Positions 8,115-16,093 of a stretch of DNA of 35,448 bases are shown piece by piece. The DNA lies in the NCBI GenBank assembly GCA_910585065.1, contig CAJUCG010000006.1, positions 1 through 35,448 on the forward strand, in the 5' to 3' direction. Made by a program: the position numbers and the translations under genes. The stretch comes from an uncultured Lachnospiraceae bacterium. GTDB lineage: Bacteria > Bacillota > Clostridia > Lachnospirales > Lachnospiraceae. Each line of letters begins with the position of its first letter. Within the stretch, counting starts at the first letter, position 1. The notes under the pieces were generated by a model that was not told the DNA's origin, ran no database searches, and saw only the letters and a program-made list of their open reading frames with translations.

Positions 8115-8673
8115 GAACAAAGGAACTTTTTGACATTGCAGAGAGAAAAAAATTCGAAGAGATAGATTTTTTGTTAAAAACGGATATGTTAAAACCTGTA
8201 TTTCCAAGTTAAAAAAACAGGACAAATGGTAATTTTATATGTATGCTTGATTCCGGTGCAAGTATGCCAGTTTGGTGTTCTGGTGCAAGGTTATTAAAGT
8301 TTACTTTTCCAGAAGCTATTTTAAAAGAAGAAAAGAAGAGTATATTTTGAACAGGCATATTTACCCGTGGTAGAACGGGATAATTTTGGTGCAAATTTGA
8401 TCTTGCCAAGTTCAGTATTGAAGGATGCAAATATCATTATTTCTCAAATACAGTCTTTATCAAGAAAGAGGTTAATCTTGCAAGGCAGTTATCTGTATTA
8501 TAAAATGAAATATACTATATGTTCTTTATCTTCAAAACAAATTAGAACACTAAAAAATACATAAAGTTACAGAATCAATAGACGCTCTGAAAATTGTAGG
8601 GGCAGAAGAGTTTGATCAGGAACTGATACAGCTAAATAGTCTGTTATTATTAAACGAGGATACGGAAGCTTAA
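8111..8673 (+). pseudogene. Decayed retropepsin-like aspartic protease gene
   Basis: Starts at ATG 8111 overlapping the previous stop. Stops interrupt the first frame at 8210-8212 and 8348-8350. Between them lies GNFICMLDSGASMPVWC, whose D-S-G-A matches the catalytic signature of retropepsin-like aspartic proteases. After the second stop the protein resumes in another frame (8346-8564: NFGANLILPSSVLKDAN, then IIISQIQSLSRKRLILQ). A further open tail in a third frame (8563-8673, ESIDALKIVGAEEFDQ) may be the lost C terminus or a separate remnant. At least two nonsense changes and one frameshift make it inactive. Confidence 0.6.
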
Positions 8674-8756
8674 TTTATTAAAACAATTTGACATTATTGG
8701 AGTAAAAAGAAAAAGAAATAATTCAAAGGATAATCATAAAATCCTTGGAGGTGAGA

Positions 8757-8813
8757 ATGAATTTACTTGTGAAATGGTACCATTGGATAAATAACACAAA
8801 TAGAATTTTGTAG
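8757..8813 (+). CDS. Possible 18-residue ORF with a strong ribosome-binding site
   Basis: ATG at 8757 follows TTGGAGGTGAGA, an almost ideal site, and the frame encodes MNLLVKWYHWINNTNRIL before TAG. It may be a small peptide, or the surviving start of a deleted gene from the decaying cluster upstream. Nothing else is visible from 8674 to 8860. Confidence 0.25.
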   Translation: MNLLVKWYHWINNTNRIL

Positions 8814-8860
8814 GAGAGGAAAAAAAATTAAAAATCTGGGCTGCTTTTTTGCAATAAACC

Positions 8861-8889
8861 TTGAAATTTCCATACATTGCGAGTATACT
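8861..8889 (+). promoter_or_regulatory. Sigma-A promoter of the SWIM-MoxR-VWA operon
   Basis: TTGAAA at 8861-8866, a 17-base spacer and TATACT at 8884-8889. Transcription would begin near 8896, giving a leader of about 75 bases before the SWIM gene ATG at 8971. It is the only good promoter seen in front of the six-gene cassette. Confidence 0.75.
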
Positions 8890-8970
8890 ATTAAAATGAA
8901 AAAGCTGAAGTTGTGACTGTACAACTTTGGAAATCTAAAACAAATATTCTTGGAACAGAATGGAGGTATT

Positions 8971-10446
8971 ATGCAAAAAGTAACCGAACAGCAAATCGCG
9001 GCGATGGCACCAAATCCTGCGGCGGCATCGAACGGCAAAAAAATTTCCGCAAAGGGTGGTTTTGTTCGCAGAGAGTGTTCTGCGGATGATACTTTTTATC
9101 TTGGCGAATGTACGGGGAGCGGGAAGAGCAATTATATTACCACAGTGGATTTCATTGAACCGGATGCGCCGGTCTGCCGCTGTTCCTGCCCAAGCAGACA
9201 GTTTCCATGCAAGCATGGACTGGCACTTTTATATGAGATTGCGGCGGGCAAGGATTTTAGTACCTGTGAGATTCCAGATGATATTTTAAAGAAGCGTGCA
9301 AAGAAGACGGGGAAGAAGGAGAATGCCGAGGAAGGGGCGGACGATAAGCCGTTAACCGAGGAGGAACTTGAAAAGAAGAAGGCGGCGGCAGAAAAGTCTG
9401 CAAAATCCGCGAAGGCAGCGCGCACAAAGAAATTAAAAAAACAGCTTGAGGGGCTTGGACTTGCGGAAAAATTGGTGCGGGATCTAATCAAGGCGGGACT
9501 TGGCACAATGGGCGGCGCGGCGTTAAAGACTTATGAGCAGCTCTCAAAACAGCTTGGAGATTACTATCTTCCAGGTCCGCAGCGTCTTTTAAATGGTCTG
9601 ATGTTGGAGGTCGCGGCATTCCAGAAAGATGGAAATGAGGCGCATTATGACAGTGCGATCTCAGTTTTGGAAAAATTTTGGACATTAATTAAGAAATCAA
9701 AAAAGTATTTATCGGATAAATTAGAAAAGGGCGAGGAGGCACCGGACGACAATGAGCTTTATGAAGAACTTGGCGGTGTCTGGAAGCTGACAGAGCTTGA
9801 AGCTCTTGGCAAGACACTTACCGAGGCAGATCTGATGCAGCTTTCATTTTGGTGTGTCTATGATGATGCGCGCAAAGAGTACATTGACGCGGGGGCATGG
9901 GCGGATCTGTCGGACGGGACGATCTATATGACCTATAATTATCGTCCAATTAAAGCGTTAAAATATGTAAAGCAGGAAGATTCCATATTTGGTGTGGCGC
10001 ATATCGCGTCGGCAGCTTGCTACCCAGGACAGGGAAATTTGCGCGTGCGCTGGAATGGGATGCAGATCAGGGATATCGCTCCGGAGGATATTAGTGTTTT
10101 AAGAAAGATGGCAGTGACAAATCTTACGGCTGAGACAAAGAACGTGAAGAATACCTTGAAAAATGCGATTGCCGACCCGGTTTTTATCCGTCTGGTTGCA
10201 TTTTCTGAGATCGGAAAGATCGGTGATTCGCTCTGCTTAAAAAATGCGGCGGGTGAGACTGTGATGCTTGGCGACGCGCCGGGAATTGAGCCGTCCCTTG
10301 ACCGAATTTCCCTTTTGCCGGAGGAGAGGCTATTAAAAGACCAGGTACTCTTGGGGGCGTTTTATTATGATGGGACTGCGCGCAGACTAAAATTGCAGCC
10401 GCTCAGCATCCTTACAGAAAATGAAGTAGTGCGCTTACTCTATTAA
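8971..10446 (+). CDS. SWIM zinc-finger protein
   Basis: 491 residues counting from ATG 8971, preferred over the in-frame TTG at 8950 because GGAGG (8962-8966) sits four bases before it. The zinc finger is CRCSCPSRQFPCKH at residues 69-82 (C-x-C, then C80-x-H82), preceded by a strand-rich stretch, as in SWIM domains that bind DNA or protein. Residues about 115-160 are a charged Lys/Glu/Ala coiled-coil-like linker. The C-terminal half (about 300-491) is a separate domain I do not recognise. SWIM proteins of this type are regularly found first in cassettes with a MoxR ATPase, DUF5682 and VWA proteins, as here. Likely role: substrate or nucleic-acid recognition for that machine (inference). Confidence 0.85.
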   Translation: MQKVTEQQIAAMAPNPAAASNGKKISAKGGFVRRECSADDTFYLGECTGSGKSNYITTVDFIEPDAPVCRCSCPSRQFPCKHGLALLYEIAAGKDFSTCEIPDDILKKRAKKTGKKENAEEGADDKPLTEEELEKKKAAAEKSAKSAKAARTKKLKKQLEGLGLAEKLVRDLIKAGLGTMGGAALKTYEQLSKQLGDYYLPGPQRLLNGLMLEVAAFQKDGNEAHYDSAISVLEKFWTLIKKSKKYLSDKLEKGEEAPDDNELYEELGGVWKLTELEALGKTLTEADLMQLSFWCVYDDARKEYIDAGAWADLSDGTIYMTYNYRPIKALKYVKQEDSIFGVAHIASAACYPGQGNLRVRWNGMQIRDIAPEDISVLRKMAVTNLTAETKNVKNTLKNAIADPVFIRLVAFSEIGKIGDSLCLKNAAGETVMLGDAPGIEPSLDRISLLPEERLLKDQVLLGAFYYDGTARRLKLQPLSILTENEVVRLLY

Positions 10447-10460
10447 ATTCAACCCGCTTA

Positions 10461-10682
10461 TGCGGAACTTAAAAAACAGCATGAGTCCGGACAGTACCTG
10501 AAGAAATTTGTGAGAGCAAAGCGAACAAAAATTCCTTCATAGGAAATGGTACTGGGAGGACGAATGCGGAACTTAAAAAACAGCATGAGTCCGGACAGTA
10601 CCTGAAGAAATTTGTGAGAGCAAAGCGAACAAAAATTCCTTCATAGGAAATGGTACTGGGAGGACGAATGCGGAACTTAAAA
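10461..10682. repeat. 104-bp exact tandem duplication of a hairpin-forming element
   Basis: Unit 1 is 10461-10564, unit 2 is 10565-10668, and the first 14 bases of the unit (TGCGGAACTTAAAA) recur at 10669-10682, just before the ribosome-binding site of the next gene. I see no mismatch between the two units. Each can fold into a long imperfect hairpin. In unit 1: CAT 10480-10482 with ATG 10564-10566, GTCC 10485-10488 with GGAC 10558-10561, CAGTACC 10492-10498 with GGTACTG 10548-10554, TGAAG 10499-10503 with CTTCA 10535-10539, and TTTGT 10507-10511 with ACAAA 10525-10529. GA/GA and GGA/GGA internal loops separate the outer helices. No protein of note is encoded. It fills the SWIM-HEAT gap and would be part of the operon mRNA. 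Confidence 0.9.
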
Positions 10683-10699
10683 TAAGGAGATTTAAGTCT

Positions 10700-12607
10700 A
10701 TGGATATAACACCCATTTATGATTTGCGCGACCGTCTGCGCACGGCGATGATTGCCGGGACAAGCTTGTTGGCGGAAGATTTCAGATTGAAGAGAGCAGT
10801 GGAAGCCATGGCACCGTTAGAAAAGGCGGCTCCTGTGTTTGCAAAGGTGGGAGAATTCTGCCGGAAATTGATCGCGCCGGATACTGGGGCGGAAGACAAG
10901 GAAGATCTTTTGCTTGATGCAATTACTCTAGTGGATGCGGTCTGCTGTACACAGGGAGCAGTAAGTGTGGCGGGCGAGATGGAACCGCTTTTTGGAAAAG
11001 AAGATGCAAAAAACGATATGGAAAAAATTGTAAATTTACACAAGGGAATGATTCTTTCCAATGTGCCATATTCCATACTTCAGCCATTGCGGGAGGCATT
11101 GACCACTTCCGGCAGCGGACGTTATGCGTATGTGACGGACTGCCACAGGGTAAGTCCGGAATTATTTAAAGATTATCGTATTCGCGTGGCGATGGTACAG
11201 GCTCTTAATGCATCTTACGCGGAATTGGCGGACAATGTGTGCAGATGGCTGATGGAGGACGGGGAAGATGTACTTCCTCTTTTGGTGCGCGATTTTAACC
11301 CAAAGGGCAAGAAGGAAATGGTGCGCAGACTGCGCATTATTGAGAAATGGATGGGAGCTTCCGCCAATGATTTTTACATAAAACAACTTGATACGGCGGA
11401 GGGCGAACTGCGCCAAAATTTGATCTATGCATTGCGGCATGAGCCGAAAAATATAGAACTTTTAATGGATCTTGGCAAAAAAGAGCGCGGGAATACAAAA
11501 AAGGTTGTTTACTCTGCTCTTGCCTGTAGCGATAACGAGGAAGTGGAAAAACTTTTTGAAGAAATGTACAAGAAAAATCCGAAGACCGTGATGGAATATT
11601 TAGAGATGAATGCGGAGAGGAACAAAACTTCTTGGGGGGCGCGTCTGGCAGCAAAAGGCTTGGAGGACTGGATGCAGTCAAAACCGGAAAAGACCGGCGA
11701 TAAAAAGAAGGATGAATTGGCGATGAAAGAATGGGAACAGACTGCTGCCCATTTTGTGGCTACCCTCTACGGGAAAAGTGGGTCGGAGGTCTATGCTGCA
11801 CTGCGCTTAGCTGCGACAATGAGCGGGAAATATGGCACCCTGTTGCAGGCGGAGATTCTCGGGCTGCTGCGCCACTTTCTAATTGCACATCCGAGGGAAG
11901 AATTATTCGCGCTGGTTGATTCTATATATGAGGGGGAGAATGGAGAAAAGGGAGTGATGCAATATTTCCCTGTGGCATTTCTCTCCCGCGTAATTCGTGA
12001 GTGCGGCGCGGAGGCGGAAAATACTGGTACAAATTATGTTGAATGGCTTTCTGAACAGCTTTTTGAGAAAACTCCTTGTGTGCCATATCATTTTTTGGTG
12101 GAGGCACTTAATTATCTTCATTATGAGGATGGGAAATATGCATTTAAAGAATCGAAATATGATAGTGGAATGGAATATTACAATGAATATGTTCAGCCGG
12201 TTAATATAGAAATAAAGGGAAAATTTCTTGAACTTTTGATCCGCTGCTGTGATCAGGGAATTGACAGGAAACTAGCATTATTATTTGATTCATCGGACAA
12301 GGAAGTTTGCAGCAGACTGGAAGAGTATTTTTATAAGAGGGCACTTTCCACTCCGTCAGATGAGTATTTGATACCGCTTAAGCGTTGCGGCTGTACGCGC
12401 TGCGAGGGGCTTTTGGTTCATTTTGTAAAGTCCAGACCAAGGATTTCCATGTGGCAGATTGAGTATTTTATCAACAATATGCCGGGGAACGCAGAGGCGA
12501 GGACTGCGGAGGCATCAAAAATTCCGGAGCTGGTAAAAACGGGAAAAGCCACCGTGTATAACTGGAATGAAAAATACTATATGGACTGGGTGAATGGGCT
12601 GGTGTAA
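10700..12607 (+). CDS. HEAT-like repeat scaffold protein of the SWIM-MoxR-VWA cassette
   Basis: 635 residues, almost entirely amphipathic helices, with pairs such as LRQNLIYALRHEPKNIELL and VVYSALACSDNEEVEKLFEEM that look like HEAT/armadillo-type repeats. A lysine-rich break lies at about 326-346 (KPEKTGDKKKDE). No catalytic motif or membrane segment is visible. Its position between the SWIM and MoxR genes corresponds to the helical-repeat protein (DUF5691-like in actinobacterial versions, from memory) found in equivalent cassettes. Probable role is a protein-protein scaffold. AAGGAG precedes the ATG. A CGCTGCGAGG stretch near the end encodes a C-x-x-C pair (CGCTRCEG) of unclear meaning. Confidence 0.7.
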   Translation: MDITPIYDLRDRLRTAMIAGTSLLAEDFRLKRAVEAMAPLEKAAPVFAKVGEFCRKLIAPDTGAEDKEDLLLDAITLVDAVCCTQGAVSVAGEMEPLFGKEDAKNDMEKIVNLHKGMILSNVPYSILQPLREALTTSGSGRYAYVTDCHRVSPELFKDYRIRVAMVQALNASYAELADNVCRWLMEDGEDVLPLLVRDFNPKGKKEMVRRLRIIEKWMGASANDFYIKQLDTAEGELRQNLIYALRHEPKNIELLMDLGKKERGNTKKVVYSALACSDNEEVEKLFEEMYKKNPKTVMEYLEMNAERNKTSWGARLAAKGLEDWMQSKPEKTGDKKKDELAMKEWEQTAAHFVATLYGKSGSEVYAALRLAATMSGKYGTLLQAEILGLLRHFLIAHPREELFALVDSIYEGENGEKGVMQYFPVAFLSRVIRECGAEAENTGTNYVEWLSEQLFEKTPCVPYHFLVEALNYLHYEDGKYAFKESKYDSGMEYYNEYVQPVNIEIKGKFLELLIRCCDQGIDRKLALLFDSSDKEVCSRLEEYFYKRALSTPSDEYLIPLKRCGCTRCEGLLVHFVKSRPRISMWQIEYFINNMPGNAEARTAEASKIPELVKTGKATVYNWNEKYYMDWVNGLV

Positions 12608-12701
12608 AATTGTAAATCAAAGAGGACATTATTTGAGTATTGATTAATGATATGCCGGGAAATTCCGGGAATAAATTAAGATTAGGAAAGAGGTAGGACT
12701 G

Positions 12702-13787
12702 ATGAAACAAGAAATTTTGAGATTGCCAGCGGAGCAATTATTTCAGAAGGAGATTGACGCGCTGATTGCGGCGGAGAAAGACCCAGTGCCGACGGGCTGG
12801 AAAATGTCGCCGCGCTCGGTGCGCACCTATATCTGCGGCGGCAAGGTGGGGCGTACCCAGATCACGCCGAAATATATCGGACATGAGCGTTTGGTAGAGA
12901 TTGCGATCTCAACATTGGTCACGGATCGCGCACTGCTTTTGATTGGGGAACCAGGTACGGCAAAGAGCTGGCTTTCCGAGCATCTCTGCGCGGCTATTAA
13001 CGGGGATTCCACCAAGGTAATTCAGGGGACAGCGGGTACTACCGAGGAGCAGCTTCGCTATTCCTGGAATTATGCGATGCTCCTAGCGCAGGGTCCTTCT
13101 GAGGCAGCGATGTTAAAAAGTCCGGTCTTTACCGCGATGGAAACGGGGACAATCGCTAGGATGGAGGAGATTTCCCGCTGTGCTTCCGAGGTGCAGGACG
13201 CACTGATTTCCATTTTGTCAGAAAAGCGGATTTCCGTGCCGGAATTAAATACGGAGATTGCAGCGAAAAAGGGATTTTCTGTGATTGCAACCGCCAATAC
13301 AAGGGATAAGGGGGTAAATGAGATGTCGGCGGCGTTAAAGCGGCGTTTTAATATCGTGGTGCTGCCCGCTCCGGCGGATCTGGACTCCGAGATGGAGATT
13401 GTGCGTACAAGAGTGGCACAGCTTGCGGCGGGGCTTGATTTGAATTCCGCACTGCCGGAGGATGAGACGGTGGAGAAGGTATGCCGGATTTTCCGCGAGT
13501 TAAGGCGCGGGGAAACGATTGACCGCAGCCAGAAAGTAAAGGGGACAAGCGGCGTACTCTCGACAGCGGAGGCGATCTCACTTTTGTGCAACAGCATGGC
13601 ACTTGCAGGAAGTTTTGGCGACGGGAAGATCAGTGACGAGGATTTAGCGGCTGCCCTGCAGGGTGCAATTATCAAGGATGAGGATAAGGATGCGGTGGCG
13701 TGGAAGGAATATTTAGAGCATGTAATGAAAAAGCGCGGCTTGAAATGGGGCGGGCTGTACAAGGCGTGCAGCGATTTGATGAGATAG
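12702..13787 (+). CDS. MoxR-family AAA+ ATPase
   Basis: 361 residues. Walker A GEPGTAKS (82-89, Lys88), the MoxR-type insertion GTAGTTEEQLRYSWNY where most family members have a similar substrate loop, Walker B region IARMEEISR (Glu155-Glu156), sensor 1 VIATANTRDKGVNEMS, and the arginine-finger region ALKRRFN. The Walker B has Glu where Asp is usual, though the catalytic second Glu is present. MoxR ATPases work with VWA-domain partners as metal-insertion or maturation chaperones (NirQ, CoxD and RavA are examples). Here the VWA partner is at 16686-17894. The HEAT gene ends 94 bp upstream, and that gap contains a degenerate echo of the HEAT gene end. Confidence 0.9.
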   Translation: MKQEILRLPAEQLFQKEIDALIAAEKDPVPTGWKMSPRSVRTYICGGKVGRTQITPKYIGHERLVEIAISTLVTDRALLLIGEPGTAKSWLSEHLCAAINGDSTKVIQGTAGTTEEQLRYSWNYAMLLAQGPSEAAMLKSPVFTAMETGTIARMEEISRCASEVQDALISILSEKRISVPELNTEIAAKKGFSVIATANTRDKGVNEMSAALKRRFNIVVLPAPADLDSEMEIVRTRVAQLAAGLDLNSALPEDETVEKVCRIFRELRRGETIDRSQKVKGTSGVLSTAEAISLLCNSMALAGSFGDGKISDEDLAAALQGAIIKDEDKDAVAWKEYLEHVMKKRGLKWGGLYKACSDLMR

Positions 13788-13806
13788 AGGAAAATATGGA
13801 GGAAAT

Positions 13807-16077
13807 ATGAAACATCCGTATATTTTTGGCATTCGACATCTTTCCCCTGCCGGCGCGTGGCATTTGAAAAACTTTTTGTCGGAGAAGAATCCTAAGCTGG
13901 TGCTGGTGGAAGGTCCCTGTGATTTTGACGATATGCTTATCGATCTGTCCGACCATGCAGTGCAGCCGCCGATCGCAGTGCTTGCCTATACAAAGGATGC
14001 GCCGGTGCGGACGATCTTGTATCCGTTTGCAGAGTATTCCCCGGAGTACCAGGCTATTGTCTGGTGCAAGGAGAATAAGAGAGAATGCCGTTTTATCGAT
14101 CTGCCGTCGGAGGTCTTTTTGGCATTGCCGGAACACGCGCCGGGCGGAAAAGGGGCGGATAACGGCGAGGAGGAACGCATGAATGTCTACGAACTGTTAG
14201 ATAAACAGGCAGGCGAGGATGGGCATGAAACGTTCTGGGAGCGCGCAATGGAACATACGGGCGATACCGAAGGATACCATCGCGGAGCGGAAATTTTTGG
14301 AAGGCAGCTTAGGGAATTGGAGGAAGACGGGGCGGATGACCGTCCGGAAATTTTGGTGCGCGAAGCGTTTATGCGCAGGAAAATCGAGGAGGCGATCGCG
14401 GCGGGAATTTCGCCGGAGGATATTGTTGTGGTGACGGGTTCCTACCATGTGGCGGGGCTTTTAGACGAGGGGGCGGAGGCGATGACAGATAAGGAATTAT
14501 CCTCCCTGCCGCGCCTTGAGGCAAGCCATACGCTGATGCCGTACTCCTACTATCGTCTTTCCACGCGCGCGGGCTACGGGGCGGGCAACAAGGCTCCCGC
14601 TTATTACTCGCTTTTGTGGGAGAGTTTTTTACGGGGTGATCTTTCCTATACTGCACGCTGTTATTTAAGCCGGATTGCGGGTTTCCAGAGAGAGCATGGA
14701 AACCCGGTTTCCTCGGCACAGGTAATTGAGGCGGTACAGCTTGCGGCAGCACTCGCTAAGCTTCGCGGGGAAAGTTCGATCCCTGCCCTGCGCGATCTGC
14801 GGGATGCAGCGATTACCTGTCTTGGAGGGGGAAGTGTTTCTGAGCTGACCCTTGCCACAGCAGATACAGAGATCGGCACAGTGATTGGCTATCTGCCGGA
14901 TGGAATGAGCCGCACCAGTATTCAGGAGGACTTCTATCGGAAATTAAAGGAGTTGAAACTGGAGAAATACCGCAGTATTACACAGCAGGAACTATCCCTT
15001 GATCTGCGCGAAAACCGCAAAGTTTCCACACAGAAAGCGGCATTTCTTGATTTGCACCGCTCTTTTTTCCTGCACAGGCTAAGAGTTTTAGGGGTTAGTT
15101 TTGCTTCTCAAAATGTGACGGGGCAGGATAATGCAACCTGGGCAGAGTGCTGGAGTGTGCGCTGGAGTCCTGAGGCGGAGATTGAGCTTGTTGAGGCGGC
15201 ACTAAAGGGGGATACCATCGCGCAGGCGGCATCATTCTGCATGAAAGAGCGTGTTATGCAGGCACCAAATATGGGTGTGGCAGCGAAGGTAATTGAGGAT
15301 GCGTTTGACTGTGGAATGCCGGAAGCGGCTGCCTATGCGACGGCAGCACTTCAGGCGATGGCGGTGGATGCTGCCTCGGTTATCGACCTTTCCAATGTGG
15401 CGGGAAGCCTTTCGGTTATCTTGCAGTATGGGGATATCAGACAGCTTGATTCCACTCCGCTGATCCCGATTTTGCGGCAGATCTTTTTCCGTGCCTGTCT
15501 GATTTTGCCTGGGGAATGTGTCTGTGATGATGAGGCATCAAAGGCGATGGCGGCGGCGATCGAGCGATTGAATGGTGTGGCGTTAGCGCATGATTTTCTT
15601 GATGGCAAAGCCTGGGAGGACGCATTAAAAGAAGTGGCGGAGCGGGATGATTTAAATACAAAACTTTCTGGTTATGCAATGGCAATCCGCTTGGAGCGCA
15701 GTCTTGCAGATGGCGAGGCACTGCGCCTTGAAGTGCGCCGAAGGCTTTCAAGGGGGGTTCCTGCGGAGCTTGGCGCGGGATGGTTTGAGGGGCTTGCAAT
15801 GAAAAACCGCTATGCACTGATTGCAAGGCTTTCGCTCTGGGAAAGTCTTGACGAGTACTTAAAGACCCTTGACGATGAGGAATTTAAGCGCGCATTGGTT
15901 TTCCTGCGCCGTGCATTTGCAGATTTCTCGGCGATGGAGAAGGATTCGATTGCGGAAAATTTGGGCGAGATCTGGGGATACAACGGTCAGGAAGTCAGCG
16001 AAGTGTTAAATGCGGAACTTAATGTTGAGGAAAAAGAACTGGTCGAGAGTTTGGATGAGTTTGATTTTGATTTTTAA
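13807..16077 (+). CDS. DUF5682-family protein, possible TraB/ChaN-like enzyme
   Basis: 756 residues, the length usual for DUF5682 proteins, which occur next to MoxR and VWA genes. The N terminus reads FGIRHLSPAGAWHLKNFL (His11) and then LVLVEGPCDFDD (Glu35, Asp39). A second block is FMRRKIEEAI (about 188-197) followed by DIVVVTGSYHVAGLL with Gly211 and His214. The order G-x-x-H, E-G-P-x-D, R-[R/K], G-x-x-H is reminiscent of the TraB/PrgY, ChaN, EreA and Tiki group, which includes metal-dependent hydrolases. That relation is my inference. The remaining 500 residues are helical and may be a repeat platform. GGAGG precedes the ATG, and the gene sits 19 bp after moxR, so the two are surely co-transcribed. 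Confidence 0.82.
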   Translation: MKHPYIFGIRHLSPAGAWHLKNFLSEKNPKLVLVEGPCDFDDMLIDLSDHAVQPPIAVLAYTKDAPVRTILYPFAEYSPEYQAIVWCKENKRECRFIDLPSEVFLALPEHAPGGKGADNGEEERMNVYELLDKQAGEDGHETFWERAMEHTGDTEGYHRGAEIFGRQLRELEEDGADDRPEILVREAFMRRKIEEAIAAGISPEDIVVVTGSYHVAGLLDEGAEAMTDKELSSLPRLEASHTLMPYSYYRLSTRAGYGAGNKAPAYYSLLWESFLRGDLSYTARCYLSRIAGFQREHGNPVSSAQVIEAVQLAAALAKLRGESSIPALRDLRDAAITCLGGGSVSELTLATADTEIGTVIGYLPDGMSRTSIQEDFYRKLKELKLEKYRSITQQELSLDLRENRKVSTQKAAFLDLHRSFFLHRLRVLGVSFASQNVTGQDNATWAECWSVRWSPEAEIELVEAALKGDTIAQAASFCMKERVMQAPNMGVAAKVIEDAFDCGMPEAAAYATAALQAMAVDAASVIDLSNVAGSLSVILQYGDIRQLDSTPLIPILRQIFFRACLILPGECVCDDEASKAMAAAIERLNGVALAHDFLDGKAWEDALKEVAERDDLNTKLSGYAMAIRLERSLADGEALRLEVRRRLSRGVPAELGAGWFEGLAMKNRYALIARLSLWESLDEYLKTLDDEEFKRALVFLRRAFADFSAMEKDSIAENLGEIWGYNGQEVSEVLNAELNVEEKELVESLDEFDFDF

Positions 16078-16093
16078 ATATGATGGGAGATTT

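Noticed and set aside
10563..10605. 13-codon frame starting at the ATG in each 104-bp unit, preceded by GGGAGG
   Set aside because: Very short, its start lies within the hairpin, and the third partial copy has lost the frame; more likely incidental.
10461..10682. CRISPR array
   Set aside because: Only two contiguous identical 104-bp units with no spacers; it is a tandem duplication of a hairpin element.
13070..13762. Long 230-codon minus-strand frame opposite moxR
   Set aside because: Serine/alanine/proline-rich shadow of a strongly supported AAA+ gene; no start signal.
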